A DNA stretch of 35,942 bases from positions 1 to 35,942 of the forward strand of contig JAAEMK010001396.1 of the NCBI GenBank assembly GCA_024225635.1, written 5' to 3'. The first letter of the stretch is position 1. Each line of letters begins with the position of its first letter. The notes beneath the pieces were generated by a model. The model worked only from the letters and a program-made list of their open reading frames with translations, had not been told where the DNA came from and made no database searches. The translations under genes were made by a program, and so were the position numbers. Source of the DNA: Desulfobacteraceae bacterium (GTDB taxonomy: Bacteria > Desulfobacterota > Desulfobacteria > Desulfobacterales > Desulfobacteraceae). Positions 17,039-24,874 of the stretch are shown one piece after another.

Positions 17039-18166
17039 ATGGAGACTCTTTTTTTAGATTTTTTTCACAACACAGGTTTCTTTTTGTGCGATTACCGCAA
17101 CATCATCATGATCCTTGTGGGAATGGTCTTTATCTATCTTGGCATTGCAAAAGATTACGAACCCCTTTTGCTTGTGCCCATCGGATTTGGAATGCTCATG
17201 GGAAACATCCCGGTGTTCAAGGGACTGGGACTGGGCATTTATGAAAGCAACAGCGTCCTTCACTATCTCTACATGGGCGTTACCCAGGGCGTCTATCCGC
17301 CCCTGATCTTCCTTGGCATCGGCGCCATGACCGATTTCTCGACCCTGCTGGCCCGGCCCGTGCTCATGCTGTTGGGTGCTGCCGCCCAGGCAGGTATCTT
17401 CATCACCTTTCTGGGCGCCCTGGCCCTGGGATTCACCCCCCATGAGGCCGCATCCATCGGCATCATCGGCGGCGCCGACGGCCCCACGGCCATCTTCCTG
17501 ACCGCCAAGCTCGCCCCCACGCTCATCGGCCCCATTGCCGTGGCGGCTTACTCCTACATGGCCCTTGTACCGGTAATCCAGCCGCCCATCATGCGCTTGC
17601 TGACCACAAGAAAGGAGCGGCTCATCCGCATGGAAGAGCCCAGGGAAGTCTCCAAACGGGAAAAAATGCTCTTTCCCATCATCGCGTTCCTGCTTTGCTG
17701 CTTTCTGGCGCCTGCGGCCCTGCCCCTCCTGGGCATGCTCTGCTTCGGCAACCTTCTGAAAGAGGCCGTGGTTACTGAAAGGCTCGCCGTTGCGGCACGA
17801 ACATCCATCATCGATTCGGTGACAATCCTGCTCGGCGTGACCGTGGGGGCCTCCACCCAGGGGGATGTGTTCCTCACCACCAAGTCCGTCGGCATCTTCT
17901 TCCTCGGCGCCCTGTCCTTTTGCGTGGCAACGGCCTGCGGCCTTCTGTTCGCAAAGTTCATGAACCTGTTTTTGAAAGAGAAGATCAACCCGCTTCTGGG
18001 CGCCGCCGGCGTTTCCGCCGTGCCTGACTCCGCAAGGGTGGTCCAGGTGGTAGGCCAGCGGGAAGATCCCACAAACTTTCTGCTCATGCACGCCATGGCA
18101 CCCAACATATCCGGCGTCATCGGCTCAGCCATCGCAGCAGGCGTTCTTTGGAGTTTTATGTCCTAA
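17039..18166 (+). CDS. Na+-translocating decarboxylase beta subunit (OadB/GcdB/MmdB family)
   Basis: This 375-residue integral membrane protein matches the Na+-channel beta subunit that couples biotin-dependent decarboxylation to sodium export. Signatures are FLGIGAMTDFSTLLARP, SIGIIGGADGPTAIF with the conserved aspartate needed for Na+ transport, and LLGAAGVSAVPDSARVVQ followed by FLLMHAMAPNISGVIGSA. The length is closest to glutaconyl-CoA or methylmalonyl-CoA decarboxylase beta chains. No carboxyltransferase (alpha) or biotin carrier gene is in the window. The following crotonase and CoA-ligase genes suggest an acyl-CoA substrate. Confidence 0.93.
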   Translation: METLFLDFFHNTGFFLCDYRNIIMILVGMVFIYLGIAKDYEPLLLVPIGFGMLMGNIPVFKGLGLGIYESNSVLHYLYMGVTQGVYPPLIFLGIGAMTDFSTLLARPVLMLLGAAAQAGIFITFLGALALGFTPHEAASIGIIGGADGPTAIFLTAKLAPTLIGPIAVAAYSYMALVPVIQPPIMRLLTTRKERLIRMEEPREVSKREKMLFPIIAFLLCCFLAPAALPLLGMLCFGNLLKEAVVTERLAVAARTSIIDSVTILLGVTVGASTQGDVFLTTKSVGIFFLGALSFCVATACGLLFAKFMNLFLKEKINPLLGAAGVSAVPDSARVVQVVGQREDPTNFLLMHAMAPNISGVIGSAIAAGVLWSFMS

Positions 18167-18189
18167 CAACACTATAGCTTATCGCATAT

Positions 18190-18237
18190 GAATTGAACCT
18201 GTCTCTTATTGCAAATAGGTGTGACAGGTATCAATTC
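18190..18237. promoter_or_regulatory. Long interrupted palindrome upstream of the crotonase gene
   Basis: GAATTGAACCTGTC (18190-18203) is mirrored by GACAGGT-A-TCAATTC (18223-18237), a 14-bp stem with one extra A. The loop contains a weak TATT/AATA pair. No T-run follows, so it is not a normal intrinsic terminator. It lies 33 bases before the crotonase ATG, so it may be an operator or an mRNA structure. Confidence 0.6.
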
Positions 18238-18270
18238 GATTGCAAACATCTATAATACGGAGGTTTAACC

Positions 18271-19032
18271 ATGCTGGAAACTCGACTGGATGATCAGATT
18301 CTCATTGCAACCCTTACCAACGGTAAAACAAACTCCATCACCCGTGAAACCCTGGACCAGCTCCAGGCGGCTGTGGAGCAGGTAACAACCGATGAGACCA
18401 TCAAGGGCCTTATCCTCACCGGTAACGGCCGGTTTTTCTCCAGCGGGTTCGACCTCCATACCTTCATGGGATTTGAGGAGCTAGGGCAGGCCGTGGAGTT
18501 CCTCACCTATGCGGACCAGGTGCTCCTGGACCTCTTTCTCTGTCCCAAGCCTGTAATCTGCGCCATGAACGGCCACTCGGCCGCCGGCGGCCTTATCCTG
18601 GCCATGGCGTCGGACTACCGGATCATCACCGACCATCCCAAGATCAAGGTGGGCATGTCCGAGGTCAAGATCGGAGTGCCCCTTTCCACGGCCCAGAGCG
18701 CCGTAATGCGCTTTGGCCTTGACAGCGACAAGCGGTTCAGGGACGTGATGTACTTTGGCGAGATGATTGATGTGAAAACCGCCCTTGAGCGGGAGATGGT
18801 CGACCAGGTCGTGGATGCGGACAAACTGATCGAAACGGCCAAATTCATGGTCGCCCTCTGGATCGACACCCCGGCCCGCCCCTTCATCGGCCTCAAAAAG
18901 GAGCTGAGGCACGCCACCGGCGAGCAGATCAGAAAGCGGCTCAAGGAAACCGACTGGCACCATGGGCTTGACTGCTTCTTTAAAAAAGAGGTCAAGGACA
19001 CACTGGCCTTTGTCCAGTCCACCATGGAGTAA
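18271..19032 (+). CDS. Enoyl-CoA hydratase/isomerase (crotonase) family protein
   Basis: This 253-residue protein has the crotonase fold: GNGRFFSSGFDLHTFM (first oxyanion-hole strand), then NGHSAAGGLILAMASDYRI (second oxyanion-hole glycines), and SEVKIGVPL where the first catalytic glutamate of hydratases lies. The position of the second hydratase glutamate appears to be Asp (FRDVMYFG), so hydration, isomerisation or decarboxylation cannot be separated by reading. An ACGGAGG ribosome-binding site precedes the ATG. It follows the Na+-pump genes and precedes an acyl-CoA ligase, suggesting a shared acyl-CoA pathway. Confidence 0.88.
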   Translation: MLETRLDDQILIATLTNGKTNSITRETLDQLQAAVEQVTTDETIKGLILTGNGRFFSSGFDLHTFMGFEELGQAVEFLTYADQVLLDLFLCPKPVICAMNGHSAAGGLILAMASDYRIITDHPKIKVGMSEVKIGVPLSTAQSAVMRFGLDSDKRFRDVMYFGEMIDVKTALEREMVDQVVDADKLIETAKFMVALWIDTPARPFIGLKKELRHATGEQIRKRLKETDWHHGLDCFFKKEVKDTLAFVQSTME

Positions 19033-19046
19033 AAAATAACAACACC

Positions 19047-19087
19047 GGGCAGGCACCCCTCCTGAACCAAGGCCATGGCGCCTGCCC
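19047..19087. terminator. Hairpin between the crotonase and CoA ligase genes
   Basis: GGGCAGGC (19047-19054) pairs perfectly with GCCTGCCC (19080-19087) across a 25-base loop. It is not followed by a T-run, only by C-rich sequence that contains a CCCCCCGGA direct repeat (about 19103 and 19123) flanking a small CGGAA/TTCCG dyad. It may be a transcript-processing or pausing structure rather than a true terminator. Confidence 0.35.
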
Positions 19088-19192
19088 TTCCATCCCCCCA
19101 TCCCCCCGGAACGTTTCCGTCCCCCCGGATTTCGCCAATTAAAAAGCAAATGCATCGTTGATAAACCGACCAACCTTTATAAGGAGGTAACA

Positions 19193-20770
19193 ATGGACAG
19201 TGCATTGGAGAAGAATCTGATTCAGCGAATCGCAGTGGGAGATGTTTTCAGGAAAAGAGCCAGGAACACCCCGAACCGGATCGCCATTGTGGAACACCGG
19301 GGCGAAGAGCGGCACGCCGTCACCTTCTGGGAGCTGAACCAGGAGCTGAACCGGTTTGTCGACGCCACCCGCGCCCTGGGCCTGAAAAAGGGGGGGAAGG
19401 TGGCCCTCCTGGGCCTCAACTCCACCGAATACCTCATTGCCCTCTACGGCACGGCCAAGGCGGGATTGACGGCAGTGCCCATCAACCCGGGCATGGCCCC
19501 CGTTGACATCGCCTATGTGCTCAACCATGCCGGGGCGGACTGCATCGTCCTGGACAGTCTCCTGGTGCCCCTGATGGAGGCGATCAGGGAGACCCTTGGG
19601 ACCGTCAAGCAGATGATCGTTATCCGTACCGGGGAAGAACCCGTTCCCCCCGCCTATATGGACTTTTACGCCTTCATGGCCAAGGGCCTGACCCACGAAC
19701 CCGAGGACGTGATCATCAACGACAGGGACATCTTCGAGATCCTCTACACCAGCGGCACCACGGGCCGGCCCAAGGGGGTCCTGGTCTCCCACCTTTCGGT
19801 ATACATCTCGTCCCTCTCCTCAGCCATCGAGTTCAGCATGGCGGCCGGCACCACCACCACCATGGTGCTGCCCGTCTTTCACTGCGCCCAGCAGGTACTC
19901 ACCTACGCCGCCCTCAACGCGGGGGGAACCGTGACCGTGGTGCGCCAGTTCGACCCGGGACAGTTCCTCGAAACCATTGAGGCGGAAAAAGTGAACCTCA
20001 CCTTCTGCCTGCCCATGATGTACCGCATGCTCCTGGACCACCCGGATATCGGGACCCGGAACCTTGAAAACCTTCACACCTGCGTCTATGCCATGACGCC
20101 CATGGACCAGCCTACCCTTGAGGAGTGCATCGAAATCTTCAGGGCCGATTTCATCCACGGCACCGGCCAGACCGAGTGTTTTCCGCCCACCAACATCTTC
20201 AGGGCATCGGACCGCCTGGACAAACAGGGCAACTACTGGGGCGACTCCAACCTGATCCTGGACACGGCCATCATGGATGAGGCGGGCAAGCTGCTGCCCC
20301 CCAACCAGATAGGTGAAATCGTATGGCGGGGCCCCCTGGTGATGGAGTCCTATTACAAGGATGAGGAAGCAACGACCGAAAGCCGGAAGTTCGGGTGGCA
20401 CCACTCCGGGGATCTGGGCATGATCGACGACGACGGCCTCCTGCTCTTTGTGGACCGGAAAAAGGACATGATCAAGAGCGGCGGGGAGAATGTCGCATCC
20501 ATCAAGGTGGAGCGGGTCATCCTCGCAGACCCCAGGGTCCGGCAGGTGGCCGTGGTGGGTACCCCCCATCCCCATTGGGTGGAACAGGTGACCGCCTTTG
20601 TGGTCACGGCCCCCGACAGCGGGCTTTCCGAAGACGCGGTCATCCAGGTCTGTAAAAAGGAGCTGGGACGGTTTGAGGTGCCGAAGAAAGTCGTGTTTGT
20701 CGACGGGCTGCCCATGACCTCCACCGGCAAGATCAAAAAAAACCTGCTGCGGCAGATGGCAGCGGATTAG
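19193..20770 (+). CDS. Acyl-CoA ligase (class I adenylate-forming enzyme, CaiC-like)
   Basis: This 525-residue enzyme activates a carboxylic acid with ATP and transfers it to CoA. Core motifs are LYTSGTTGRPKGVLVSH (P-loop-like A3), GTGQTECFPP (A5), HHSGDLGMIDDDGLLLFVDRKKDMIKSGGENV (A7-A8) and the catalytic lysine region STGKIKKNLLR (A10) at the C-terminus. The overall pattern is closest to crotonobetaine/carnitine-type or medium-chain acid ligases, but the acid is not predictable by eye. AAGGAGG lies 5 bases before the ATG. A terminator follows at 20776-20800. Confidence 0.92.
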   Translation: MDSALEKNLIQRIAVGDVFRKRARNTPNRIAIVEHRGEERHAVTFWELNQELNRFVDATRALGLKKGGKVALLGLNSTEYLIALYGTAKAGLTAVPINPGMAPVDIAYVLNHAGADCIVLDSLLVPLMEAIRETLGTVKQMIVIRTGEEPVPPAYMDFYAFMAKGLTHEPEDVIINDRDIFEILYTSGTTGRPKGVLVSHLSVYISSLSSAIEFSMAAGTTTTMVLPVFHCAQQVLTYAALNAGGTVTVVRQFDPGQFLETIEAEKVNLTFCLPMMYRMLLDHPDIGTRNLENLHTCVYAMTPMDQPTLEECIEIFRADFIHGTGQTECFPPTNIFRASDRLDKQGNYWGDSNLILDTAIMDEAGKLLPPNQIGEIVWRGPLVMESYYKDEEATTESRKFGWHHSGDLGMIDDDGLLLFVDRKKDMIKSGGENVASIKVERVILADPRVRQVAVVGTPHPHWVEQVTAFVVTAPDSGLSEDAVIQVCKKELGRFEVPKKVVFVDGLPMTSTGKIKKNLLRQMAAD

Positions 20771-20775
20771 CGCTC

Positions 20776-20800
20776 CCGGCACTCCGGGCCGGTTTTTTTT
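20776..20800 (+). terminator. Intrinsic terminator after the acyl-CoA ligase
   Basis: CCGGC (20776-20780) pairs with GCCGG (20788-20792) around a 7-base loop and is followed directly by eight T (20793-20800). It lies just after the ligase stop codon and separates this unit from the speD promoter. Confidence 0.75.
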
Positions 20801-20810
20801 CCCATCCCCC

Positions 20811-20863
20811 TTGCCCTATCCCGGATAGGGCATATAATACAGGGTGGCACTACCTGGATAGGG
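20811..20863 (+). promoter_or_regulatory. speD promoter with a built-in operator palindrome
   Basis: TTGCCC (20811-20816) and a perfect TATAAT (20833-20838), 16 bases apart, make a sigma-70-type promoter. The spacer holds a perfect 7-bp palindrome, CCCTATC-CCG-GATAGGG (20814-20830). The half-site GGATAGGG recurs at 20856-20863, 33 bases from its first copy (three helical turns). This looks like a repressor-binding arrangement controlling polyamine genes. The leader to the ATG is about 80 bases. Confidence 0.6.
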
Positions 20864-20925
20864 AGCGCCGATTTTCCGGCTGAAAACCCAAACCGCACCT
20901 GGAACCGTGGAGACCGCTACCGTCA

Positions 20926-21759
20926 ATGATAGAAAACGAAAAAAATCCCGGAGACGACCCCAACCTGGACCTGTTTGCCCTCGGCCGCCAGGTCACCATC
21001 GAGTATTACGACTGTGAACCCAAGGCCCTTCTCGATCCAGGCCGGGTCGAGGCCGTCTTTCTCAAGGCCGCCCGTGAGAGCAACGCCACCGTGATAAGCT
21101 CCTCCTTTCATAAGTTCGACCCCCAGGGAGTGAGCGGGGTGGTGATCATCGCGGAGTCCCATTTCACCGTCCATGCCTGGCCCGAGCACAACTATGCCGC
21201 GGTGGACATCTTTACCTGCGGGGACAGCATCGACCTGAAAAAGGCGGTGGACTCCCTTGCCGCCTCCCTTGGGTCCGCCAACGTGCTTGTCTCCTCGGAC
21301 AGGAACCGGGGGCTGATCCCCTACGCATCCGAGCAAAGAACCGTTGATGAGATGATCGCGGCCCCGGGCCGATACCCCATCTCATGGAAAAAGGAGGTGG
21401 AGAAAAAGGCGCCCTGGGGGGTTCTCACCTCGGTGGACCTGTATGACTGCGATCCCGGCCTGATCCGGGACGAAACCGCCATCAAGAGATATGTGACGGA
21501 GCTGTGCGACCTCATTGAAATGAAACGGTTCGGCCAGTGCCAGGTGGTGCACTTTGGAGAAGACGAGCGGGTTTCCGGGTTCAGCATGACCCAGCTCATC
21601 GAGACCTCCCTTTTGTCAGGCCACTTTGCCAACGCCTCCAACACGGCGTACCTCGATATTTTCTCCTGCAAATACTATGATCCCCGGCAGGTGGCTGAAT
21701 TTGCCCTGGCATTTTTCAAGGGCGCAAACTACAAGCTGCATCTCGCGTTAAGACAATAA
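20926..21759 (+). CDS. speD: S-adenosylmethionine decarboxylase with a second, degenerate SpeD-like domain
   Basis: The N-terminal half (about residues 20-135) is a bacterial SpeD/SpeH: SSFHKFDPQGVSGVVIIAESHFTVHAWPEHNYAAVDIFTCGD. It has the ESH site where self-cleavage makes the pyruvoyl cofactor from serine. The C-terminal half (about 163-277) repeats the fold: TSVDLYDCDP mirrors TIEYYDCEP, and RVSGFSMTQLIETSLLSGHF...AYLDIFSCKYYDP mirrors the active-site segment. There the ESH site reads ETS and the HAWPE segment is lost, so this half probably cannot self-process. The enzyme supplies decarboxylated SAM to SpeE, encoded 25 bases downstream. Confidence 0.9.
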   Translation: MIENEKNPGDDPNLDLFALGRQVTIEYYDCEPKALLDPGRVEAVFLKAARESNATVISSSFHKFDPQGVSGVVIIAESHFTVHAWPEHNYAAVDIFTCGDSIDLKKAVDSLAASLGSANVLVSSDRNRGLIPYASEQRTVDEMIAAPGRYPISWKKEVEKKAPWGVLTSVDLYDCDPGLIRDETAIKRYVTELCDLIEMKRFGQCQVVHFGEDERVSGFSMTQLIETSLLSGHFANASNTAYLDIFSCKYYDPRQVAEFALAFFKGANYKLHLALRQ

Positions 21760-21784
21760 CCCCTTTCCCTTTGGAGCACACCCC

Positions 21785-22642
21785 ATGAATACAATAATGA
21801 ACGGATGGTTTTCGGAAATCTGCCCCATGTGGCCCGGCATGGCCCTTTCCGTTGAGATAGAAGAAGTTCTCTACAGCAACCGCAGCAAGTTTCAGCAGAT
21901 CGACCTCTACATGACAAAGAGCCACGGCAAGATGCTTGTGCTGGACGGCATCATCCAGCTCACGGAAAGGGACGAGTTTGCCTACCAGGAGATGCTGACC
22001 CATGTGCCCATGTTTGCCCATCCCAACCCGGAACGGGTGCTGGTGATCGGCGGCGGCGACGGCGGGGTCCTCAGGGAGCTGGGCCGCCACGACTGCATCA
22101 AGGCGATCGATTTCTGCGACATCGACCCCGAGGTGATGCAGGTGGCCAAGCAGTTTCTGCCCACCATGGCCTGCGGGTTTGACGACCCGAGGGTCACGGT
22201 CCACATTGCCGACGGCAGCAAGTTCATCCAGGAGCACAAAAACACCTACGACGTGATCATCGTTGACTCCTCCGACCCCATCGGTCCGGGGGAGGCCCTG
22301 TTTGAAAAGCCCTTTTACCAAGGCCTCAAGGCCGCACTAAAACAAGGGGGCATCGTCGCCACCCAGGGGGAATCCTTTTTCATCCACCGGGAGTGCGTCA
22401 AGAACCTCATCACCATCACCCGGGAGCTGTTTCCCATCCAGGCCTACTCCTACATGATAGTGCCCTCCTACCCCGGCGGCCACCTGGGCATCTGCCTTGG
22501 TTCCCTGGGGCCGGAATTGAACACCCCGGCCCGGATCATCACAACCAGGATGCAGGAAGAACTCGAGTACTATTCACCCGAGATTCACAAGGCCTCCTTT
22601 GTGCTGCCCCACTTCATGACCAAACTTATGAGGGAGCTCTAG
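21785..22642 (+). CDS. speE: Spermidine synthase (polyamine aminopropyltransferase)
   Basis: This 285-residue protein transfers the aminopropyl group from decarboxylated SAM to putrescine or a similar amine. Motifs are RDEFAYQEMLTHVPMFAHPNP, VLVIGGGDGGVLRELGRH (nucleotide-binding loop), FCDIDPEVM and DVIIVDSSDPIGPGEALFEKPFY with the catalytic aspartate region. The N-terminal W and LYMTKSHGKMLVLDGIIQLTE are standard. It lies directly after speD, completing the spermidine step. GGAG precedes the ATG by about 9 bases. No ornithine or arginine decarboxylase is in the window. Confidence 0.96.
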   Translation: MNTIMNGWFSEICPMWPGMALSVEIEEVLYSNRSKFQQIDLYMTKSHGKMLVLDGIIQLTERDEFAYQEMLTHVPMFAHPNPERVLVIGGGDGGVLRELGRHDCIKAIDFCDIDPEVMQVAKQFLPTMACGFDDPRVTVHIADGSKFIQEHKNTYDVIIVDSSDPIGPGEALFEKPFYQGLKAALKQGGIVATQGESFFIHRECVKNLITITRELFPIQAYSYMIVPSYPGGHLGICLGSLGPELNTPARIITTRMQEELEYYSPEIHKASFVLPHFMTKLMREL

Positions 22643-22646
22643 GCCC

Positions 22647-23072
22647 ATGACAGCCGGCGACGCCATCAGGATCGAGATTGTTGACAAGGCCGATCCCCTT
22701 GATATCATCGCCCTGTACAAGGACGCCGGGTGGTGGAAGGGCGAGTATGACACCGATACGGGCTTTCTGGCCCCCCTTGTCCAAAACTCCGCCTGCTTTG
22801 CCGGGGCCTTTCACGGCAAGACCATGGTGGGCATGGGCCGGGCCATCTCGGACCAGGTGAGCGACGCCTATATCCAGGACGTGGTGGTGCTCAAACCCTT
22901 CCGGAAAAAAGGGATCGGCCGCCGCATGGTCCAGGAGATCATCCGTCACCTGCAACAGAAAGGCGTGGACTGGATCGGCCTTGTGGGCACCCCCGGCACC
23001 CGGAAATTTTACGAAAGCATGGGGTTTGAACCCATGGAGGAGCACATCCCCTTTGTATACCGGGGAGAATAG
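22647..23072 (+). CDS. GNAT family N-acetyltransferase
   Basis: This 141-residue protein carries the acetyl-CoA pyrophosphate-binding motif PFRKKGIGRRMVQEII (R/QxxGxG/A) and a C-terminal GTPGTRKFYESMGFEPM, both typical of GNAT enzymes. The N-terminal IVDKADPLDIIALYKDAGWW resembles small-molecule or amine acetyltransferases. It starts 4 bases after the speE stop, so a polyamine or related amine substrate is plausible but unproven. Confidence 0.87.
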   Translation: MTAGDAIRIEIVDKADPLDIIALYKDAGWWKGEYDTDTGFLAPLVQNSACFAGAFHGKTMVGMGRAISDQVSDAYIQDVVVLKPFRKKGIGRRMVQEIIRHLQQKGVDWIGLVGTPGTRKFYESMGFEPMEEHIPFVYRGE

Positions 23073-23078
23073 ACGGCC

Positions 23079-23975
23079 ATGCAGACAGCTATCGCACCAT
23101 TCAGACCCATCCAGCTCAAGGACAGGGAGTTCATCACCGGTTTCACCCACCGCTTCAATCCCATGAGCTGCGAATACAGCTTTACCAACCTCTTCTGCTG
23201 GCGGAACCTCTACCGCCTCTCCTGGACCCTCCACCAGGACAGGCTTCTCATCCATGACGGGGTCGAGGGGTACACCCTCATGCCCCTTGGGCCAAAGCCA
23301 TCGCCATCGGAACTTGCCCGGCTATCCCGCACGCTTATCAACACCGGCATGCCCGGCGACCTGGCCCTGGTGCCCCGCGACTATGCGGAAGACCACCCGG
23401 AATTGCACGACCACTACACCCTTACCGAGGACAGGGACTTTGCCGACTATCTCTACCACACAGACTCCCTTGCAGAACTAAAGGGAAAAAAACTCCACAA
23501 GAAGCGAAACCTCGTATCCCAGTTTCACAGGCAATTCCCCGACGCCCGGGTCGAACCCATGACCGGCCGGGTGAGAACCCTCTGCCTGGACCTTGCAGAA
23601 CGCCTCTACCAGAACAACGGGACCATCTCCAAAACAACCGCCGAAGAACACCAGGCCCTGGAGGAGGCGTTCCTCCATTTTGAGCCCCTGAAACTTGAAG
23701 GGATCTCCATCCTGGTGGAGGGGGCGGTGGCGGCCTTTGCCGTTTTCAGCCCCCTGAACAGCTCCACCCATGACATCCATTTTGAGAAATCCGACCACCG
23801 CTTCAAGGGGGTCTCCCAGGCTATCAACCGGGAAACCGCCAAACATCTCGCAGGCCAATGCACCCTTGTCAACCGGGAGCAGGACATGGGCATTCCGGGT
23901 CTGAGAAAGGCAAAGCTCTCCTATGCCCCGGCCCGGCTCCACACCACCCTGACCCTGAAGTTCCGCAAGAAATGA
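23079..23975 (+). CDS. DUF2156 (phosphatidylglycerol lysyltransferase C-terminal-like) protein
   Basis: This 298-residue soluble protein matches DUF2156/LPG_synthase_C, a double-GNAT-fold domain: MSCEYSFTNLFCWRNLY, a central LKGKKLHKKRNLVSQFHRQFP, and C-terminal HFEKSDHRFKGVSQAINRETA with NREQDMGIPGLRKAKLSYAPAR. The membrane domain of MprF is absent, so this stand-alone form is cytosolic. Related enzymes transfer aminoacyl groups from charged tRNA, but the acceptor here is unknown. It begins 6 bases after the GNAT gene and ends the speD-led run. Confidence 0.85.
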   Translation: MQTAIAPFRPIQLKDREFITGFTHRFNPMSCEYSFTNLFCWRNLYRLSWTLHQDRLLIHDGVEGYTLMPLGPKPSPSELARLSRTLINTGMPGDLALVPRDYAEDHPELHDHYTLTEDRDFADYLYHTDSLAELKGKKLHKKRNLVSQFHRQFPDARVEPMTGRVRTLCLDLAERLYQNNGTISKTTAEEHQALEEAFLHFEPLKLEGISILVEGAVAAFAVFSPLNSSTHDIHFEKSDHRFKGVSQAINRETAKHLAGQCTLVNREQDMGIPGLRKAKLSYAPARLHTTLTLKFRKK

Positions 23976-23977
23976 CC

Positions 23978-24006
23978 TTGACATTCCCCGGCCCCATGAC
24001 TAAGAA
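23978..24006 (+). promoter_or_regulatory. Putative promoter for the DUF1737 gene
   Basis: A perfect TTGACA (23978-23983), overlapping the end of the preceding gene's region, lies 17 bases before TAAGAA (24001-24006). A 6-bp inverted repeat ATCAGG/CCTGAT (24009-24029) covers the expected start of transcription. The start codon is at 24056. Confidence 0.5.
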
Positions 24007-24055
24007 TCATCAGGGCAATTTCACCTGATAATAACCAAGGACTTCAGGGACGAAA

Positions 24056-24247
24056 ATGGATAAAAAATTAAACTACCGCCTGATCACTGGAAAAGATGAC
24101 GCAAATTTCTGCGAGAGAATTTCAAACCTGATAGAAGAGGGATATAACCCCCATGGTTCTCCTTCCGTCACTTACAACGGCAAAGATGTCATTGTCGCCC
24201 AGGCCATGGTTCTGCCTGAAGTGCTCAACATAAAAAACGATGACTAA
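24056..24247 (+). CDS. DUF1737 domain protein
   Basis: This 63-residue protein has the short DUF1737 pattern: YRLITGKDDANFCERISNLIEEGYNPHGSPSVTYNGKDVIVAQAM, with the conserved (L/I)xxGY/WxPxGxPS segment and QAM ending. The domain is about 50 residues long and has no known function. The gene stands alone with its own apparent promoter. Its sequence is lower in GC than the preceding polyamine genes. Confidence 0.8.
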   Translation: MDKKLNYRLITGKDDANFCERISNLIEEGYNPHGSPSVTYNGKDVIVAQAMVLPEVLNIKNDD

Positions 24248-24317
24248 AACCTAGCAAATCACCCAAAGCTAAACCGGGAAGTAACATAGGGGAAAACCTG
24301 CCGCTTGGAGCAAAAAT

Positions 24318-24791
24318 ATGAAAGAGATCTATCTGTTTGACTGGGGAGATACGTTAATGGTCGACACCCCGGGAATGGCCGGAAAGATGTGTGACTGGGA
24401 GTATGTTGAAGCAACACGGTTTGCCGGGGAGGCATTAAAAGAGATATCTTTGAGAGCATCAATTTATGTTGCGACGGCGGCTGCTGAATCAACACCTGAA
24501 GATATTGAAAAGGCCTTCAAAAGAGTTGGATTAAATAAATATATAAAAGGGTATTTCTGCAAGCAGAATACCGGGTTTACCAAGCCGGCACCGGAATTTT
24601 ATCTGGCCATTATAAAACAGCTTTCTGTAAATCCCAGTTCCGTTACCATGGTAGGTGATAACCTTGAGAAAGATATTCTCCCCTGCCATGGGTTGGGATT
24701 CAATACAGTCTGGGTAACTTCCGAGGCGAACAAAGAAGTGCCGGAAGGTGTGCTAACAATAGCAGACCTCGGTGAACTGGCCTCACAATAA
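24318..24791 (+). CDS. HAD family hydrolase
   Basis: All four HAD motifs can be seen in 157 residues: motif I FDWGDTL (nucleophile D8, with D11 displaced by one position from the usual DxD, as in other FDWGDT members), T53 in YVATAAAES, K89 in GFTKPAPEFY, and VGDNLEKDI (D114, D119). The cap region is short, suggesting a phosphatase acting on a sizeable or protein-linked phosphate; the substrate is unknown. GGAG precedes the ATG by 8 bases. Lower GC than its neighbours hints at separate ancestry. Confidence 0.87.
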   Translation: MKEIYLFDWGDTLMVDTPGMAGKMCDWEYVEATRFAGEALKEISLRASIYVATAAAESTPEDIEKAFKRVGLNKYIKGYFCKQNTGFTKPAPEFYLAIIKQLSVNPSSVTMVGDNLEKDILPCHGLGFNTVWVTSEANKEVPEGVLTIADLGELASQ

Positions 24792-24874
24792 TTCATGGAT
24801 GCAGTCGATAAGACCGGAGTCCCGTGAAATGGTATTGAATCAGTGAATTTCACGTTCTGGAAAGAGGAAACAAT

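Noticed and set aside
17054-18091. 345-codon minus-strand open frame opposite the beta subunit gene
   Set aside because: The plus frame is a well-conserved membrane protein; the antisense product is an improbable His/Gly/Glu-rich sequence.
19820-20782. 320-codon minus-strand frame opposite the acyl-CoA ligase
   Set aside because: The plus strand carries all adenylate-forming motifs; the antisense frame has none.
20839-20925. Riboswitch in the speD leader
   Set aside because: The leader is only about 80 bases and I could not match it to a known SAM or polyamine-related aptamer; the clear signal is the DNA palindrome in the promoter.
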